A stretch of 64,000 nucleotides of DNA from Ga0077527 sp964531455 (GCA_964531455.1 CAZHFZ010000006.1:29021-93020); one strand, 5' to 3'. Positions 8,023-16,941 are shown, numbered from the stretch's first letter. A program made the numbers and translations. Notes: generated by a model from the letters alone, not told the origin.

Positions 8023-9096
8023 GTGTCCGTATTGCTGTTACTTGATAACGACGATATTTCCAAAGTCATTGATGTCGCCGATTGTCTTCAGGCGCTTGAT
8101 GGGATGTATCGTGCCGTAGCGGCGGGGCGGGCATTTGAAGGCACGCGCAGTCAGACCCATGTTCCTCTTGAAGAGCCTGATATCGACTATTGCCTCAAGA
8201 CCATGGATGGCGCCATATCCGGCTCCGGTTACATGGTGTTCCGGCTGACCTCAGACATCATCGACAGTCGTGCCGTAAACGGCGTTCGCCGTCGTGAGAA
8301 ACTCCCGCGCGGTCCCGGTGGCCGCTATTGCGGCCTGATTGTTGTGTTTTGCACGAAAACGCTGGCACCGGTTGCAGTATTGCATGACGGGTACATTCAA
8401 CTGGTGCGCGTCGCCTGTACCGGTGCGCTGAGCACCCGTTGCCTTGCCCGCGATGATGCGGGCGATCTTGCCTTGCTGGGTTCCGGGGCGCAGGCTTGGT
8501 GGCATCTTGTGGCCATGAGCAAGGTCCGCCAGCTGCGGGGGGTGCGCGTATTCAGCCCGAATCCGCAGAATCGCAATGCACTGGCCGAGCGAGCCGTGCG
8601 CGAGCTTGGTTTGAATGTGCGTGCAGTCGACTGTGCACGTTCGGCAGTTGAAGGCGCTGATCTGGTTGTTGCGGCCACAAATGTCAGTGAACCCATACTC
8701 CATGGTGAGTGGCTTTCCCCGGGTGCCCATGTTGTTTCCATCGTTAGCGGTGACAAATCAGCGCCGCGACGTGAGATCAATGACGAGGTAGTACGTCGTT
8801 CTTCCCGGGTGGTTGCGCACTGGAAAAAGGGTGCCATGCATCATCAGACCGGCGATCTTGCCGGCCCGGTTGCTGCGGGCGTACTGAATTGGGACGACGT
8901 GGTTGACCTGAGTGATGTCGTGTCCGGAAAAGTGCCCGGACGCGAGCATCGTGATGACATCACCCTGTTCAAGAATAACGGCGGTATGGGGTTGCAGTTT
9001 GCGGCTATTGCACCGGCTGTCTACCAGCGGGCACGTGAGGCCGGTATCGGGAAGGCGTTACCGGTGGAATGGTTCCTCGAGGAAATGAAGCCTTGA
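8023..9096 (+). CDS. Ornithine cyclodeaminase / mu-crystallin family protein
   Basis: 357-aa protein with a Rossmann NAD(P)-binding domain: the glycine-rich turn reads LLGSGAQAWWH, where the family has GxGxQA. Members act as ornithine cyclodeaminase, lysine cyclodeaminase, alanine dehydrogenase or ketimine reductase; the substrate cannot be assigned. The GTG at 8023 is chosen because GAGGGGA lies 5 bases upstream, while earlier in-frame starts overlap the DUF599 gene. A bidirectional terminator follows. Confidence 0.82.
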   Translation: MSVLLLLDNDDISKVIDVADCLQALDGMYRAVAAGRAFEGTRSQTHVPLEEPDIDYCLKTMDGAISGSGYMVFRLTSDIIDSRAVNGVRRREKLPRGPGGRYCGLIVVFCTKTLAPVAVLHDGYIQLVRVACTGALSTRCLARDDAGDLALLGSGAQAWWHLVAMSKVRQLRGVRVFSPNPQNRNALAERAVRELGLNVRAVDCARSAVEGADLVVAATNVSEPILHGEWLSPGAHVVSIVSGDKSAPRREINDEVVRRSSRVVAHWKKGAMHHQTGDLAGPVAAGVLNWDDVVDLSDVVSGKVPGREHRDDITLFKNNGGMGLQFAAIAPAVYQRAREAGIGKALPVEWFLEEMKP

Positions 9097-9112
9097 ATAG
9101 TGCTGACACAAA

Positions 9113-9140
9113 AAAACGGCCGGGTTTTCCCGGCCGTTTT
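9113..9140. terminator. Bidirectional terminator between the cyclodeaminase-family gene and hppA
   Basis: Perfect 12-bp inverted repeat AAAACGGCCGGG - TTTT - CCCGGCCGTTTT, with A and T tracts on the two flanks, so it can serve both converging genes. Confidence 0.9.
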
Positions 9141-9157
9141 GATTGGAGCTGTGCTGA

Positions 9158-11227
9158 TTACAGCAAGGGCACGATCAGCAGCGCCACGATGTTGATGATC
9201 TTGATCAGCGGGTTGATCGCCGGGCCGGCCGTGTCCTTGTAGGGATCGCCAACGGTGTCGCCGGTGACCGCAGCCTTGTGGGCTTCGGAACCTTTGCCGC
9301 CGTGGTTGCCGTCCTCGATGTATTTCTTGGCGTTATCCAACGCGCCGCCGCCAGTACACATGGAGATGGCGACGAACAGGCCGGTGACGATGGTGCCCAT
9401 CAGCATGCCACCCAGGGCCTGGATGCCTGCATCCTTGCCCATCAGTGCGCCGACGATGAAAGCCACAGCGACCGGAGCCAGCACCGGCAGCAGCGAGGGG
9501 GCAATCATTTCCTTGATTGCTGCACGTGTCAGCATGTCCACCGCGCGCGAATAATCAGGCTTGGCGGTGCCTTCCATGATGCCGGGGATCTCCTTGAACT
9601 GGCGGCGTACTTCGACAACCACTGAACCCGCAGCACGGCCGACGGCTTCCATCGCCATTGCGCCGAACAGGTAGGGGATCAGTCCACCGACAAACAAGCC
9701 GATGATGACGGCCGGGTTCGACAGGTCAAAGGTGATGACGCGGCCGGTTTCCTCGATCTTGTGGGTGTAGTCGGCGAACAGCACCAGTGCGGCAAGGCCG
9801 GCGGAGCCGATGGCGTAACCCTTGGTCACCGCCTTGGTGGTGTTGCCCACGGCGTCGAGCGGGTCGGTTACGTCACGCACGGACTTCGGCATTTCCGACA
9901 TTTCGGCGATACCGCCGGCGTTGTCGGTGATCGGGCCGTAGGCGTCGAGGGCGACAATGATCCCGGCCATCGACAGCATGGAGGTCGCGGCGATGGCGAT
10001 GCCGTAGAGACCGCCCAGCGTGTAGGCGACGTAAATGGCTACGCAAACTGCAAGCACGGGCCAGGCGGTGGAACGCATCGAAACGCCGAGGCCGGCGATG
10101 ATGTTGGTGCCGTGACCGGTGGTGGAGGCCGCTGCAACGTGCTGCACCGGTGCATATTGCGTGCCGGTGTAGTACTCGGTGATCCACACCAGGAAGGCGG
10201 TCAGCACGAGGCCGACAACAGCGCTGCCGTAGAGCTTCATCACTGACAGTTCGGGGTAATGCTCGCTGATGTTGCCGAGCATCCAGCTGGTGATCGGGTA
10301 GAACGCGATCAGCGCGAGCACGCCGGCAACGATCAGGCCGCGGTAGAGTGCGCCCATGATGTTTTTGCCGTCGGAGGTCTTCACGAAGAAGGCGCCGATG
10401 ATCGAGGCGATGATGGCGAAGCCGCCGAGCACCAGCGGATACATCACTGCGCCCTGTACAACTTCAAGTTTTGGAAGCATCAGCGCAGCCAGAACCATGG
10501 TCGCGATGATCGTGACCGCGTAGGTCTCGAACAGGTCGGCGGCCATGCCGGCGCAGTCGCCAACGTTGTCGCCAACGTTGTCGGCGATCACTGCCGGGTT
10601 GCGCGGGTCATCTTCGGGAATGCCGGCTTCGACTTTGCCCACCAGGTCGGCACCGACGTCAGCGCCCTTGGTGAAAATGCCGCCGCCCAGGCGGGCGAAG
10701 ATTGAAATCAGTGAGGAACCGAATGCAAGGCCGATCAGCGGCTTGATGACGTCGCTCATTTTTGCGCCGTCTGCTGCATTGTTGGTCAGATACCAGAAGA
10801 ACAGCACGGTGCCGAGCAGTCCCAGGCCAACCACCAGCATGCCGGTGATGGCACCGCCGCGGAATGCAATGTCCAGTGCGGGATTGATGCCGTTGCGTGC
10901 GGCTTCGGCGGTGCGCACATTGGCGCGCACCGAAACGTTCATTCCGATGTAACCGGCCAGGCCTGACAAAACTGCACCGACGGCAAAAGCTGCCGCGGTA
11001 GTGCCGCCGAGGGCAATCCAGATCAGCACAAACAAAATCGCGCCGACGATGCCGATCGTGGTGTACTGGCGGTTGAGATAGGCCTTGGCGCCGGCCTGGA
11101 TGGCCGCTGCGATTTCGCGCATGCGGTCATTGCCGTCGGGCTGCGCGACGATCCAGCGGATCGACACGACGCCATAGACGAGCGCGGCGATGGCGCAGAC
11201 CAGCGCAAAGATCAAACCATTCGTCAT
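9158..11227 (-). CDS. hppA: H+-translocating membrane pyrophosphatase, K+-independent type
   Basis: 689-aa polytopic ion pump that couples PPi hydrolysis to proton export. The catalytic block GADVGADLVGKVEAGIPEDD and the following DNVGDNVGDCAGMAADLFE are intact. The K+-dependence determinant reads GNTTKAVTKGYAIGSA; Lys and Thr at the positions that are Ala/Ala in K+-dependent enzymes point to the K+-independent, H+-pumping subfamily. SD TAGGAG precedes the ATG. The leader is long (~220 bases if the TATAAT at 11449-11454 is used) and carries an AT-rich dispersed motif and a possible pseudoknot. It lies downstream of pfp, an association also known from methanotrophs. Confidence 0.96.
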   Translation of the reverse strand: MTNGLIFALVCAIAALVYGVVSIRWIVAQPDGNDRMREIAAAIQAGAKAYLNRQYTTIGIVGAILFVLIWIALGGTTAAAFAVGAVLSGLAGYIGMNVSVRANVRTAEAARNGINPALDIAFRGGAITGMLVVGLGLLGTVLFFWYLTNNAADGAKMSDVIKPLIGLAFGSSLISIFARLGGGIFTKGADVGADLVGKVEAGIPEDDPRNPAVIADNVGDNVGDCAGMAADLFETYAVTIIATMVLAALMLPKLEVVQGAVMYPLVLGGFAIIASIIGAFFVKTSDGKNIMGALYRGLIVAGVLALIAFYPITSWMLGNISEHYPELSVMKLYGSAVVGLVLTAFLVWITEYYTGTQYAPVQHVAAASTTGHGTNIIAGLGVSMRSTAWPVLAVCVAIYVAYTLGGLYGIAIAATSMLSMAGIIVALDAYGPITDNAGGIAEMSEMPKSVRDVTDPLDAVGNTTKAVTKGYAIGSAGLAALVLFADYTHKIEETGRVITFDLSNPAVIIGLFVGGLIPYLFGAMAMEAVGRAAGSVVVEVRRQFKEIPGIMEGTAKPDYSRAVDMLTRAAIKEMIAPSLLPVLAPVAVAFIVGALMGKDAGIQALGGMLMGTIVTGLFVAISMCTGGGALDNAKKYIEDGNHGGKGSEAHKAAVTGDTVGDPYKDTAGPAINPLIKIINIVALLIVPLL

Positions 11228-11236
11228 GATTGCTCC

Positions 11237-11267
11237 TAAACTATTGTTTTAATTGAAAAATTTATCC
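11237..11267 (-). repeat. AT-rich intergenic motif, copy A
   Basis: Read on the minus strand, it contains TCAATTAAAACAATAGTTTA and ends 5 bases before the hppA SD. A ~30-base block is nearly identical to copy E (43590-43619). Confidence 0.55.
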
Positions 11268-11275
11268 GGCGCGAC

Positions 11276-11317
11276 GCCGAAAGCCGCGCTAGGGTGCCTT
11301 GATTTCGGCTCCAGCGC
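11276..11317 (-). promoter_or_regulatory. Possible H-type pseudoknot in the hppA leader
   Basis: GCCGAAA (11276-11282) pairs perfectly with TTTCGGC (11303-11309). GCGCT (11286-11290) pairs with AGCGC (11313-11317). The two helices interleave, which is the topology of an H-type pseudoknot. It lies about 50-90 bases before the hppA start. No known riboswitch class was recognised; chance pairing is possible. Confidence 0.35.
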
Positions 11318-11448
11318 AAGACTTCCCGTTAACCGTTTCCCCGGTCGGCATCCCCAAACACCGCATTTCTTGATGTCTTCCCGGTGGCTCACAGCCATTG
11401 GCCGTGCGTCCAAAAGACTCCGGACTGGATCAAGTTTGCAGGATTCGC

Positions 11449-11454
11449 ATTATA
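11449..11454 (-). promoter_or_regulatory. Possible -10 box for hppA
   Basis: A perfect TATAAT on the minus strand in the 279-base gap between pfp and hppA. The -35 region (GTGCAG about 17 bases away) is weak. Confidence 0.3.
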
Positions 11455-11506
11455 GAACCCTCGCTCCCCGGCTGCACCTGCGTCAGCAGTCTTTCCGGCT
11501 AAAACC

Positions 11507-12778
11507 TCAGGCTTTGCTGCCACGCCATGTGGACTCCAGCCGGCAAGGCACGGATTTTAGTTGCAGGCGGGTGTGTACCGGCAACCCGTTGGCGAATGGC
11601 GGCCAGGCTTCGCCGCGTATCAGGGGTTCGAGGTAACGGCGGGCGCGTGCGGTCAGACGCCAGCCATCGGGCGTCATGAATCCCCGCGGCAGGCGCTTTT
11701 CCCGGTTCATGATGGCACCGACCGGTGCCGGCACGACACGCCAGCGATAAGGGTGGTCGCTGACGCGTTGTATCACCGGCATCACGCTGCTAAGGTCCTT
11801 GAGCGCATAACGCACGGCCGCTTCGCCCACTGCATAAGCCTGTTCGACATCGGTTTGCGAGGCCAGGTGGCGTGCCGAGCGCTGCACGTAATCCAGTACG
11901 CTCCAGTGCACTTTCACGTTCAGCGCGCTGCGCACCATGGCGGCGATAATCGGGGCTACGCCGCCGAGTTGTTCGTGCCCGGGGATGCCGTCCCCGCCGG
12001 CCTGTGTGAGGCGGCGACCGTCGCGCAACTGCAGCCCTTCGGCAACAGCCACCGCGCACCAGCCGTGTCGCGCGATGCGTTCCTTAACCGCGGCAAGGAA
12101 ACGTTTGCGGTCGAAGTGGATTTCCGGCACCAGCAACAATAGCGGACCGTCTTCGCCACCGGGCCGCGCCAGCCCGCAGGCCGCGGCAATCCAGCCGGTG
12201 TAACGGCCCATGACTTCCATCACGAACACCTTGGTCGAACTGTTGGCCATTGAAGCGAGGTCGGCCATCGCTTCGTGCATGCTGGTCGCGACGTATTTGG
12301 CGACTGAACCGAACCCCGGGCTCGAATCAGAGCGTACGATGTCGTTGTCTATGGTTTTAGGTATTGCGATGGATACCACGGGCCAGCCCAGCCGCGGCAG
12401 GATGGTTGCGACCTGATGTGCGGTTTGTGCCGATCCATTGCCGCCGTTGTAGAAAAAGAAGCCGATGTTGTGGGCACGGAACACTGCGGCCAGACGTTCG
12501 AAATCGGCACGGCCCTGCGGCATCGACGGCAGGTCGTGGCGGCAGGAACCGAAGGCCCCGCCCGGTGTATGCAGCAATGCGCGGATCGCCGCCGCTGGCT
12601 CCGCTGACGTGTCGATCAGGTCTTCCTTCAGCGCGCCGAGGATGCCGTTGCGTGCCGCATAGATGCGGCCAATGTGTTTTTTGTGGCGACGTGCCGTTTC
12701 AATCACGCCGCAGGCTGAGGCGTTGATTGTTGCGGTGACGCCGCCCGACTGGGCGTAGAGGGCGTTCAGGGCGGGCAC
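11507..12778 (-). CDS. pfp: Phosphofructokinase of the PPi-dependent lineage (donor uncertain)
   Basis: 423-aa phosphofructokinase acting on fructose 6-phosphate. The start YAQSGGVTATINASACGV, the long CRHDL region and MEVMGRYTGWIAAA match the PPi-dependent PFK lineage of methanotrophs. Donor motifs are mixed: PKTIDND has the Lys (E. coli position 124) of PPi enzymes, but the preceding motif reads NGGNGS, with Gly where PPi enzymes have Asp (position 104) and Asn at 103. Gly104 with Lys124 is also seen in ATP-using trypanosome PFKs. It begins 22 bases after adk and is probably in its operon. hppA downstream supports a link to PPi metabolism. Confidence 0.88.
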   Translation of the reverse strand: MPALNALYAQSGGVTATINASACGVIETARRHKKHIGRIYAARNGILGALKEDLIDTSAEPAAAIRALLHTPGGAFGSCRHDLPSMPQGRADFERLAAVFRAHNIGFFFYNGGNGSAQTAHQVATILPRLGWPVVSIAIPKTIDNDIVRSDSSPGFGSVAKYVATSMHEAMADLASMANSSTKVFVMEVMGRYTGWIAAACGLARPGGEDGPLLLLVPEIHFDRKRFLAAVKERIARHGWCAVAVAEGLQLRDGRRLTQAGGDGIPGHEQLGGVAPIIAAMVRSALNVKVHWSVLDYVQRSARHLASQTDVEQAYAVGEAAVRYALKDLSSVMPVIQRVSDHPYRWRVVPAPVGAIMNREKRLPRGFMTPDGWRLTARARRYLEPLIRGEAWPPFANGLPVHTRLQLKSVPCRLESTWRGSKA

Positions 12779-12800
12779 GAAACGGGTCTGCCGCCGCGAA

Positions 12801-13472
12801 CTATGCGCGCGACGGATGCGTGTCTATTGCAGCCAGTACCTTGTCGCGTACGGTTTCGACTGCTTCACTGCCGTTGATATTTACGTAAGCAGGTGCACGC
12901 GCGTCGCCGCGGGCTTTCCAGCTGCTGTAGTAATCGACCAGCGGCTTGGTCTGGTCATGATAGGTCTTGATGCGTTTCATGACCGTTTCCTCGTTGTCAT
13001 CAGAGCGCTGCACCAGCGGCTCCCCGGTCACGTCATCCTTGCCCTCAACCTTGGGTAGATTGAACTCGATGTGGTACGAACGGCCGGAGGCCAGATGCAC
13101 CCGGCGGCCGCTCATGCGGCGAAGGATGTCAGCATCGGGCACTTCGATTTCAACGACAAAGTCGAGGTCAATGCCGGCGTCGCGCAGGGCTTCGGCCTGC
13201 GGCAGCGTGCGCGGAAATCCGTCCATGATGAAACCGTTGGCGCAATCTGCGGCCTTGACCCGTTCCTTGACCAGTCCGATCACCACCGGGTCCGGCACCA
13301 GTGCACCGCGATCCATGAATGACTTTGCTTCCATGCCCAGTTTCGAGCCGGCCTTGATCGCCTCACGCAGCATGTCGCCGGTTGAAATCTGGGGAATCTT
13401 GTAGCGCTGGATCAGGAACTGGGCTTGGGTGCCTTTGCCGGCGCCCGGAAGGCCGAGAAGGAGAATGCGCAT
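12801..13472 (-). CDS. adk: Adenylate kinase
   Basis: 223-aa cytoplasmic enzyme, ATP + AMP = 2 ADP. P-loop GLPGAGKGTQ is at residues 7-16; DGFPRTLPQ is the conserved AMP/LID segment; the long LID form is present but lacks the four zinc cysteines. The ATG at 13472 begins directly at MRILLLG; the upstream in-frame extension is rejected because it has no homology to the family. Gene order kdsB-adk is typical of betaproteobacteria. Confidence 0.97.
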   Translation of the reverse strand: MRILLLGLPGAGKGTQAQFLIQRYKIPQISTGDMLREAIKAGSKLGMEAKSFMDRGALVPDPVVIGLVKERVKAADCANGFIMDGFPRTLPQAEALRDAGIDLDFVVEIEVPDADILRRMSGRRVHLASGRSYHIEFNLPKVEGKDDVTGEPLVQRSDDNEETVMKRIKTYHDQTKPLVDYYSSWKARGDARAPAYVNINGSEAVETVRDKVLAAIDTHPSRA

Positions 13473-13577
13473 TGAATGGGATCCGTTTAAAGGGTTCGTA
13501 CAGCAATGATGTTGCAATGATTTTTGCCAAGTATAGCCCCGGGACTATCGGGGTCAAAATACCGGCATGCAAAATTT

Positions 13578-14336
13578 TCAGCGTTTGATCATCCGGCGTA
13601 AGCGCTGCAGGTCAGCGGGCGTGTCTACGCCGGGATGCGGCGCGCTTGCGGTAATGGCGACGCTGATGCGGTAGCCGTGGGCCAGCGCACGCAATTGCTC
13701 CAGTGCTTCGGCCTGTTCCATGGCGACCGGTTTGAGCTTGCTGTAGGCCTTGAGAAAGCTGCAACGGTAAGCATAGATGCCGAGGTGGCGCAGTGCCGGC
13801 AGTTTCGGCGGGAGTGCGCGTACCCCTTGTGCAAACGCATCGCGCGCCCATGGAATCGGCGCGCGGCTGAAATACAGCGCAAGTCCATTGTTGTCGAGAA
13901 CGACTTTCACCACGTTTGGATTGGCCATGTCGCCGGCATCACGGATGCGGCAGGCGGCGGTGGCAATGGCTGCATCACGATGCGCAGCAAGGTTCTCGGC
14001 CACGCGGCGGATCAGCGCCGGTGCGATCAGCGGTTCGTCACCCTGAACATTGACGACAATGTGTTGCGCAGCCAGTCGCAGCTTTGCCGCTACTTCAGCG
14101 ATGCGATCGGTGCCGGATTCGTGGTCGCCACGGGTCATTACGACCTGATAACCGTAATCATCGACTGCGGTGGCAATGCGCGCATCGTCCGTAGCGACAA
14201 TGACCTGGCTTGCGCCGCTTTTTGCGGCTCGCTCGGCAACACGGACAACCATCGGCTTGCCCCCGATGTCGGCCAGTGGTTTGCCGGGAAAGCGCGACGA
14301 GGCGTAGCGGGCCGGAATGACGACGGTGAATTGCAT
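13578..14336 (-). CDS. kdsB: 3-deoxy-manno-octulosonate cytidylyltransferase (CMP-KDO synthetase)
   Basis: Activates KDO with CTP for lipid A-core assembly in the cytoplasm. N-terminal nucleotide-binding block VVIPARYASSRFPGKPL at residues 4-20, then ATDD, HESGTDRI and VNVQGDEPLI. The 252-aa length is standard. It sits in the lpxK-ycaR-kdsB LPS cluster. Confidence 0.97.
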   Translation of the reverse strand: MQFTVVIPARYASSRFPGKPLADIGGKPMVVRVAERAAKSGASQVIVATDDARIATAVDDYGYQVVMTRGDHESGTDRIAEVAAKLRLAAQHIVVNVQGDEPLIAPALIRRVAENLAAHRDAAIATAACRIRDAGDMANPNVVKVVLDNNGLALYFSRAPIPWARDAFAQGVRALPPKLPALRHLGIYAYRCSFLKAYSKLKPVAMEQAEALEQLRALAHGYRISVAITASAPHPGVDTPADLQRLRRMIKR

Positions 14337-14409
14337 GGGATGGTGGAGTGGAGCGTGAGGAGTGGGGGATTGCGTGGAGTTCTCAATCCTTGATCCTGGG
14401 GGCTCTCCC

Positions 14410-14589
14410 TTAAACTTCTTCCTCAGGCGGCAGTTTTCGCGCGTCTTCTTCCAGCATCACCGGAATCCCGTCCTGTACCGGGTAACCGAGTCGGCAGGGT
14501 TTGCAGACCAGTTCGGCAGCGGACTTGCGATAGAGCAGTGGTCCTTTGCAGATTGGACATACGAGTATATCGAGCAGTTTTTCATCCAT
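14410..14589 (-). CDS. ycaR: Trm112/YcaR-family small zinc-ribbon protein
   Basis: 59-aa protein beginning MDEKLLDILVCPICKGPL. Cys pair CPIC (11-14) and a second pair CKPC (30-33) could bind zinc; the PVQDGIPVML end is conserved in the UPF0434/Trm112 family. The start at 14589 overlaps the lpxK stop by 8 bases, implying coupled translation. Exact role in bacteria is unsettled; the LPS operon position is conserved. Confidence 0.92.
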   Translation of the reverse strand: MDEKLLDILVCPICKGPLLYRKSAAELVCKPCRLGYPVQDGIPVMLEEDARKLPPEEEV

Positions 14590-15577
14590 GGCGGCCGTTC
14601 TGTGCAAGCCGGGCGAGAATCATTTCGCCCAGTCGCGGGTCGGGGATTGCGTTGACGATGAGCGCCCATTGATGGACGTTCGCGAATGTCTCGCATTTTA
14701 CCGCATCCTTTTCGGTCATCACGATCTCATCGTTTCCCGCGAACGCCAGGTCAGCTTCGGTGTAGGCGTGGTGATCGGCAAAAGCGTGCGGCATGCAGGA
14801 CACCCCGAGCCGGCCCAGCTGTTCAAAAAAACGCTGCGGGTTACCGATGCCGGCGACGGCATGTACGCGCCTGTTTTTGAAATGTCCGGCTTCGACAATG
14901 TGCTGCGGGTTTTGCAGGTTACGGAATTCGTTGCCGTTTAACGTCATCACCAGCGCCTGTGGCCAGGCTGGTTTGCTGTCATTGCCATTGACGACCACGG
15001 CATCAACTTCATTGAGGCGCGATGCCGGTTCACGCAGCGGCCCTGCCGGCAGCGGCCAGCCATTGCCGAGGCCGCGCGCACTGTCAATCACGGCGATTTC
15101 GAAATCTCTGGCAAGGCGATAATGCTGCAAACCGTCATCGCTGATGATGACATCGGTTTGCGGATGCGCAGCAAGCAGTGCTTGAGCGACAGCAACGCGG
15201 TCGGTGCCTACCCATACCGGACAGCCGGCTCGCCGCGCCAGCAGGCACGGTTCGTCGCCGTAGTCATGCGGATCGCCATCCAGCGGTACTGCGCGTGCAT
15301 GATGATCGGCGGCGCCATAGCCCCGGCTTACTATGCCGGGCTGGTGCCCCTGCTTCTGCAGGAATTGTGCAAGCCAGAGCGTGAGCGGCGTTTTGCCGGT
15401 GCCGCCGGCAGTGATGTTGCCGACAACAATCACTGGAACACCGGGATGCCGTGTTTTCAGCAGGCCATGGCGCCAGGCAGCGCGGCGCAGCGCGGCGATT
15501 GCGATGAATACAGCGGCTATCGGCAACAGCAAAAGGGCGACTGCGCCCCGGTGCTGCCAGTGAGTGGGGGTGGCCAT
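14582..15577 (-). CDS. lpxK: Tetraacyldisaccharide 4'-kinase
   Basis: 331-aa inner-membrane-associated kinase that adds the 4'-phosphate in lipid A synthesis. One N-terminal hydrophobic segment (about 12-30) and a Walker A motif NITAGGTGKTPL (about 54-65), then SRGYGA and SDDGLQHYRLARD, all characteristic. It lies 42 bases after exbD and overlaps ycaR. Confidence 0.97.
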   Translation of the reverse strand: MATPTHWQHRGAVALLLLPIAAVFIAIAALRRAAWRHGLLKTRHPGVPVIVVGNITAGGTGKTPLTLWLAQFLQKQGHQPGIVSRGYGAADHHARAVPLDGDPHDYGDEPCLLARRAGCPVWVGTDRVAVAQALLAAHPQTDVIISDDGLQHYRLARDFEIAVIDSARGLGNGWPLPAGPLREPASRLNEVDAVVVNGNDSKPAWPQALVMTLNGNEFRNLQNPQHIVEAGHFKNRRVHAVAGIGNPQRFFEQLGRLGVSCMPHAFADHHAYTEADLAFAGNDEIVMTEKDAVKCETFANVHQWALIVNAIPDPRLGEMILARLAQNGRHG

Positions 15578-15619
15578 GGCGCGTTCAGGCTAACGGGTTT
15601 GCCGCGCCGCGTCGAGATT

Positions 15620-16036
15620 CTACTTGCGCGCCTGCGTAGTGAAGGTGATTTTGGGATAACCGGCAATTTGCGCCGCTTCCATGACCCGCACTACCGACTG
15701 GTGCGAGGCGTTGGCATCAGCGTTGATCACGATGACCGGGTCCTTCATGTCGCCGGCAGCGCGTTTCAGCGCTTCGCTCAGTGCGGCGGCATTGCCGGCG
15801 GGAGCCGCATTGCGGTTGATCGTGGTGTTGCCCTTGGCGTCGACAGCCACATCCAGTTGCGCCGGGCGCTCGGGTGGTTTGCCGGCTTCGGCCGTAGGCA
15901 GGTTGATCTGCAGTTCGGCAAAACGCGAATAAGTGGTGGTGACCATCAGGAAGATCAGGATCACCAGCAATACGTCGATCAGCGCAATGAAATTGATTTC
16001 CGGATCTTCACGCCAAGTGCGGTTGCGGAATTTCAT
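15620..16036 (-). CDS. exbD: ExbD/TolR-family biopolymer transport protein
   Basis: 138-aa protein with a short cytoplasmic start, one transmembrane helix (about 20-40, INFIALIDVLLVILIFLMVT, which holds the conserved proton-conducting Asp27) and a periplasmic domain. It pairs with the ExbB homologue upstream as a proton-driven energiser. In betaproteobacteria this pair routinely precedes lpxK; no tonB is visible. Confidence 0.92.
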   Translation of the reverse strand: MKFRNRTWREDPEINFIALIDVLLVILIFLMVTTTYSRFAELQINLPTAEAGKPPERPAQLDVAVDAKGNTTINRNAAPAGNAAALSEALKRAAGDMKDPVIVINADANASHQSVVRVMEAAQIAGYPKITFTTQARK

Positions 16037-16075
16037 TGCGGCTTTCCCTGTTCCGGGTTTGGGGGCATCGCCGGC

Positions 16076-16684
16076 TCAGGCATCTCTTTCGCCATGAATG
16101 ATTTCAACCAGCTTGATCGCCTGGATCTGCATCTCGATCAGAAGCGCATCAACCTTGGAGCGGAAGTAGCGATAGAAGACCATGCTGGGTACGGCCACTA
16201 CAAGGCCAAAAGCCGTGTTGTAGAGGGCGATGGAGATGCCGTGGGCCAGTACCAGGGGGTTGGTGCCTGAAGGGGTTTGGGCGCCGAAGATTTCGATCAT
16301 GCCGACAACAGTGCCAAACAGGCCCAACAATGGCGAAATGGCTGCGATTGTGCCAAGTGTGGTCAGAAAACGCTCGAGGTCGATGGCCACGGCGTAGCTG
16401 GATTCCTCAATCGCCTCTTTCATGATCGCAGAAGAATGTTTTTCATTGCGCAGGCCTGCAGCGAGGATCTGGCCGAGGGGCGCAGTGGCGGAGAGCTGGG
16501 TCAGCAGCTGGGATGTGACGCCGTTCTGGCGATAGGCTTGAATGGCATGCGCCAGCATGTTTTTTGGCAGCACCACGTTTTGACGCAGGGACCACAGACG
16601 CTCGCCGATGATGGCCAGGGCGATGACGGAACACAGAATCAATGGCCAGATGGGCCAGCCAGCCGCTTCGATGATGGAGAGCAC
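16076..16684 (-). CDS. exbB: ExbB/TolQ/MotA-family proton channel
   Basis: 202-aa inner-membrane protein with three hydrophobic segments (about 11-27, 108-132, 150-173). The third reads GISIALYNTAFGLVVAVPSMV, the family's channel helix, after PLLGLFGTVVGMIEIF. It forms the motor with the downstream exbD product. First gene of the minus-strand operon; its upstream region is shared with the divergent uup gene. Confidence 0.93.
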   Translation of the reverse strand: MLSIIEAAGWPIWPLILCSVIALAIIGERLWSLRQNVVLPKNMLAHAIQAYRQNGVTSQLLTQLSATAPLGQILAAGLRNEKHSSAIMKEAIEESSYAVAIDLERFLTTLGTIAAISPLLGLFGTVVGMIEIFGAQTPSGTNPLVLAHGISIALYNTAFGLVVAVPSMVFYRYFRSKVDALLIEMQIQAIKLVEIIHGERDA

Positions 16685-16829
16685 GCGGGGGGTTTCCGAT
16701 TGAAGGTTGCAGATATTGGCGGCAAGCGCCGCGAAAAATTCGCGTAACTGTAGCCGCCATGCGCTGAATCAGCAAGCATGAAGGCGTTAGCGGCTGGCAG
16801 AAGCTGTTGAGCTGTAAAGCATTTTCAGG

Positions 16830-16864
16830 TTTTCCACAGAAGCTGTGGATAAACCTGTGCACAG
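16830..16864. promoter_or_regulatory. DnaA-box-like sites in the exbB-uup intergenic region
   Basis: TTTTCCACA (16830-16838) and TGTGGATAA (16844-16852, a perfect TTATCCACA on the minus strand) face each other, giving an inverted repeat TCCACAG-AAG-CTGTGGA. A palindrome CTGTGCACAG follows at 16855-16864. The 434-base gap 16685-17118 holds these, an AT-rich stretch and two more box-like sites, but no gene. Confidence 0.45.
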
Positions 16865-16941
16865 CATGTCAACGATATGTCTAAGTTGTATGCCGGCCTC
16901 AGCTTTTTGCCTGTTGCTCATTTCTTAAACCTTGTAAAAAA

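Noticed and set aside
11268..11448. Cobalamin riboswitch upstream of hppA
   Set aside because: A few blocks look similar by eye, but the conserved B12-box sequence is not present.
15122..16270. Plus-strand open frame of 382 codons
   Set aside because: Antisense to lpxK, exbD and exbB, which have clear family motifs.
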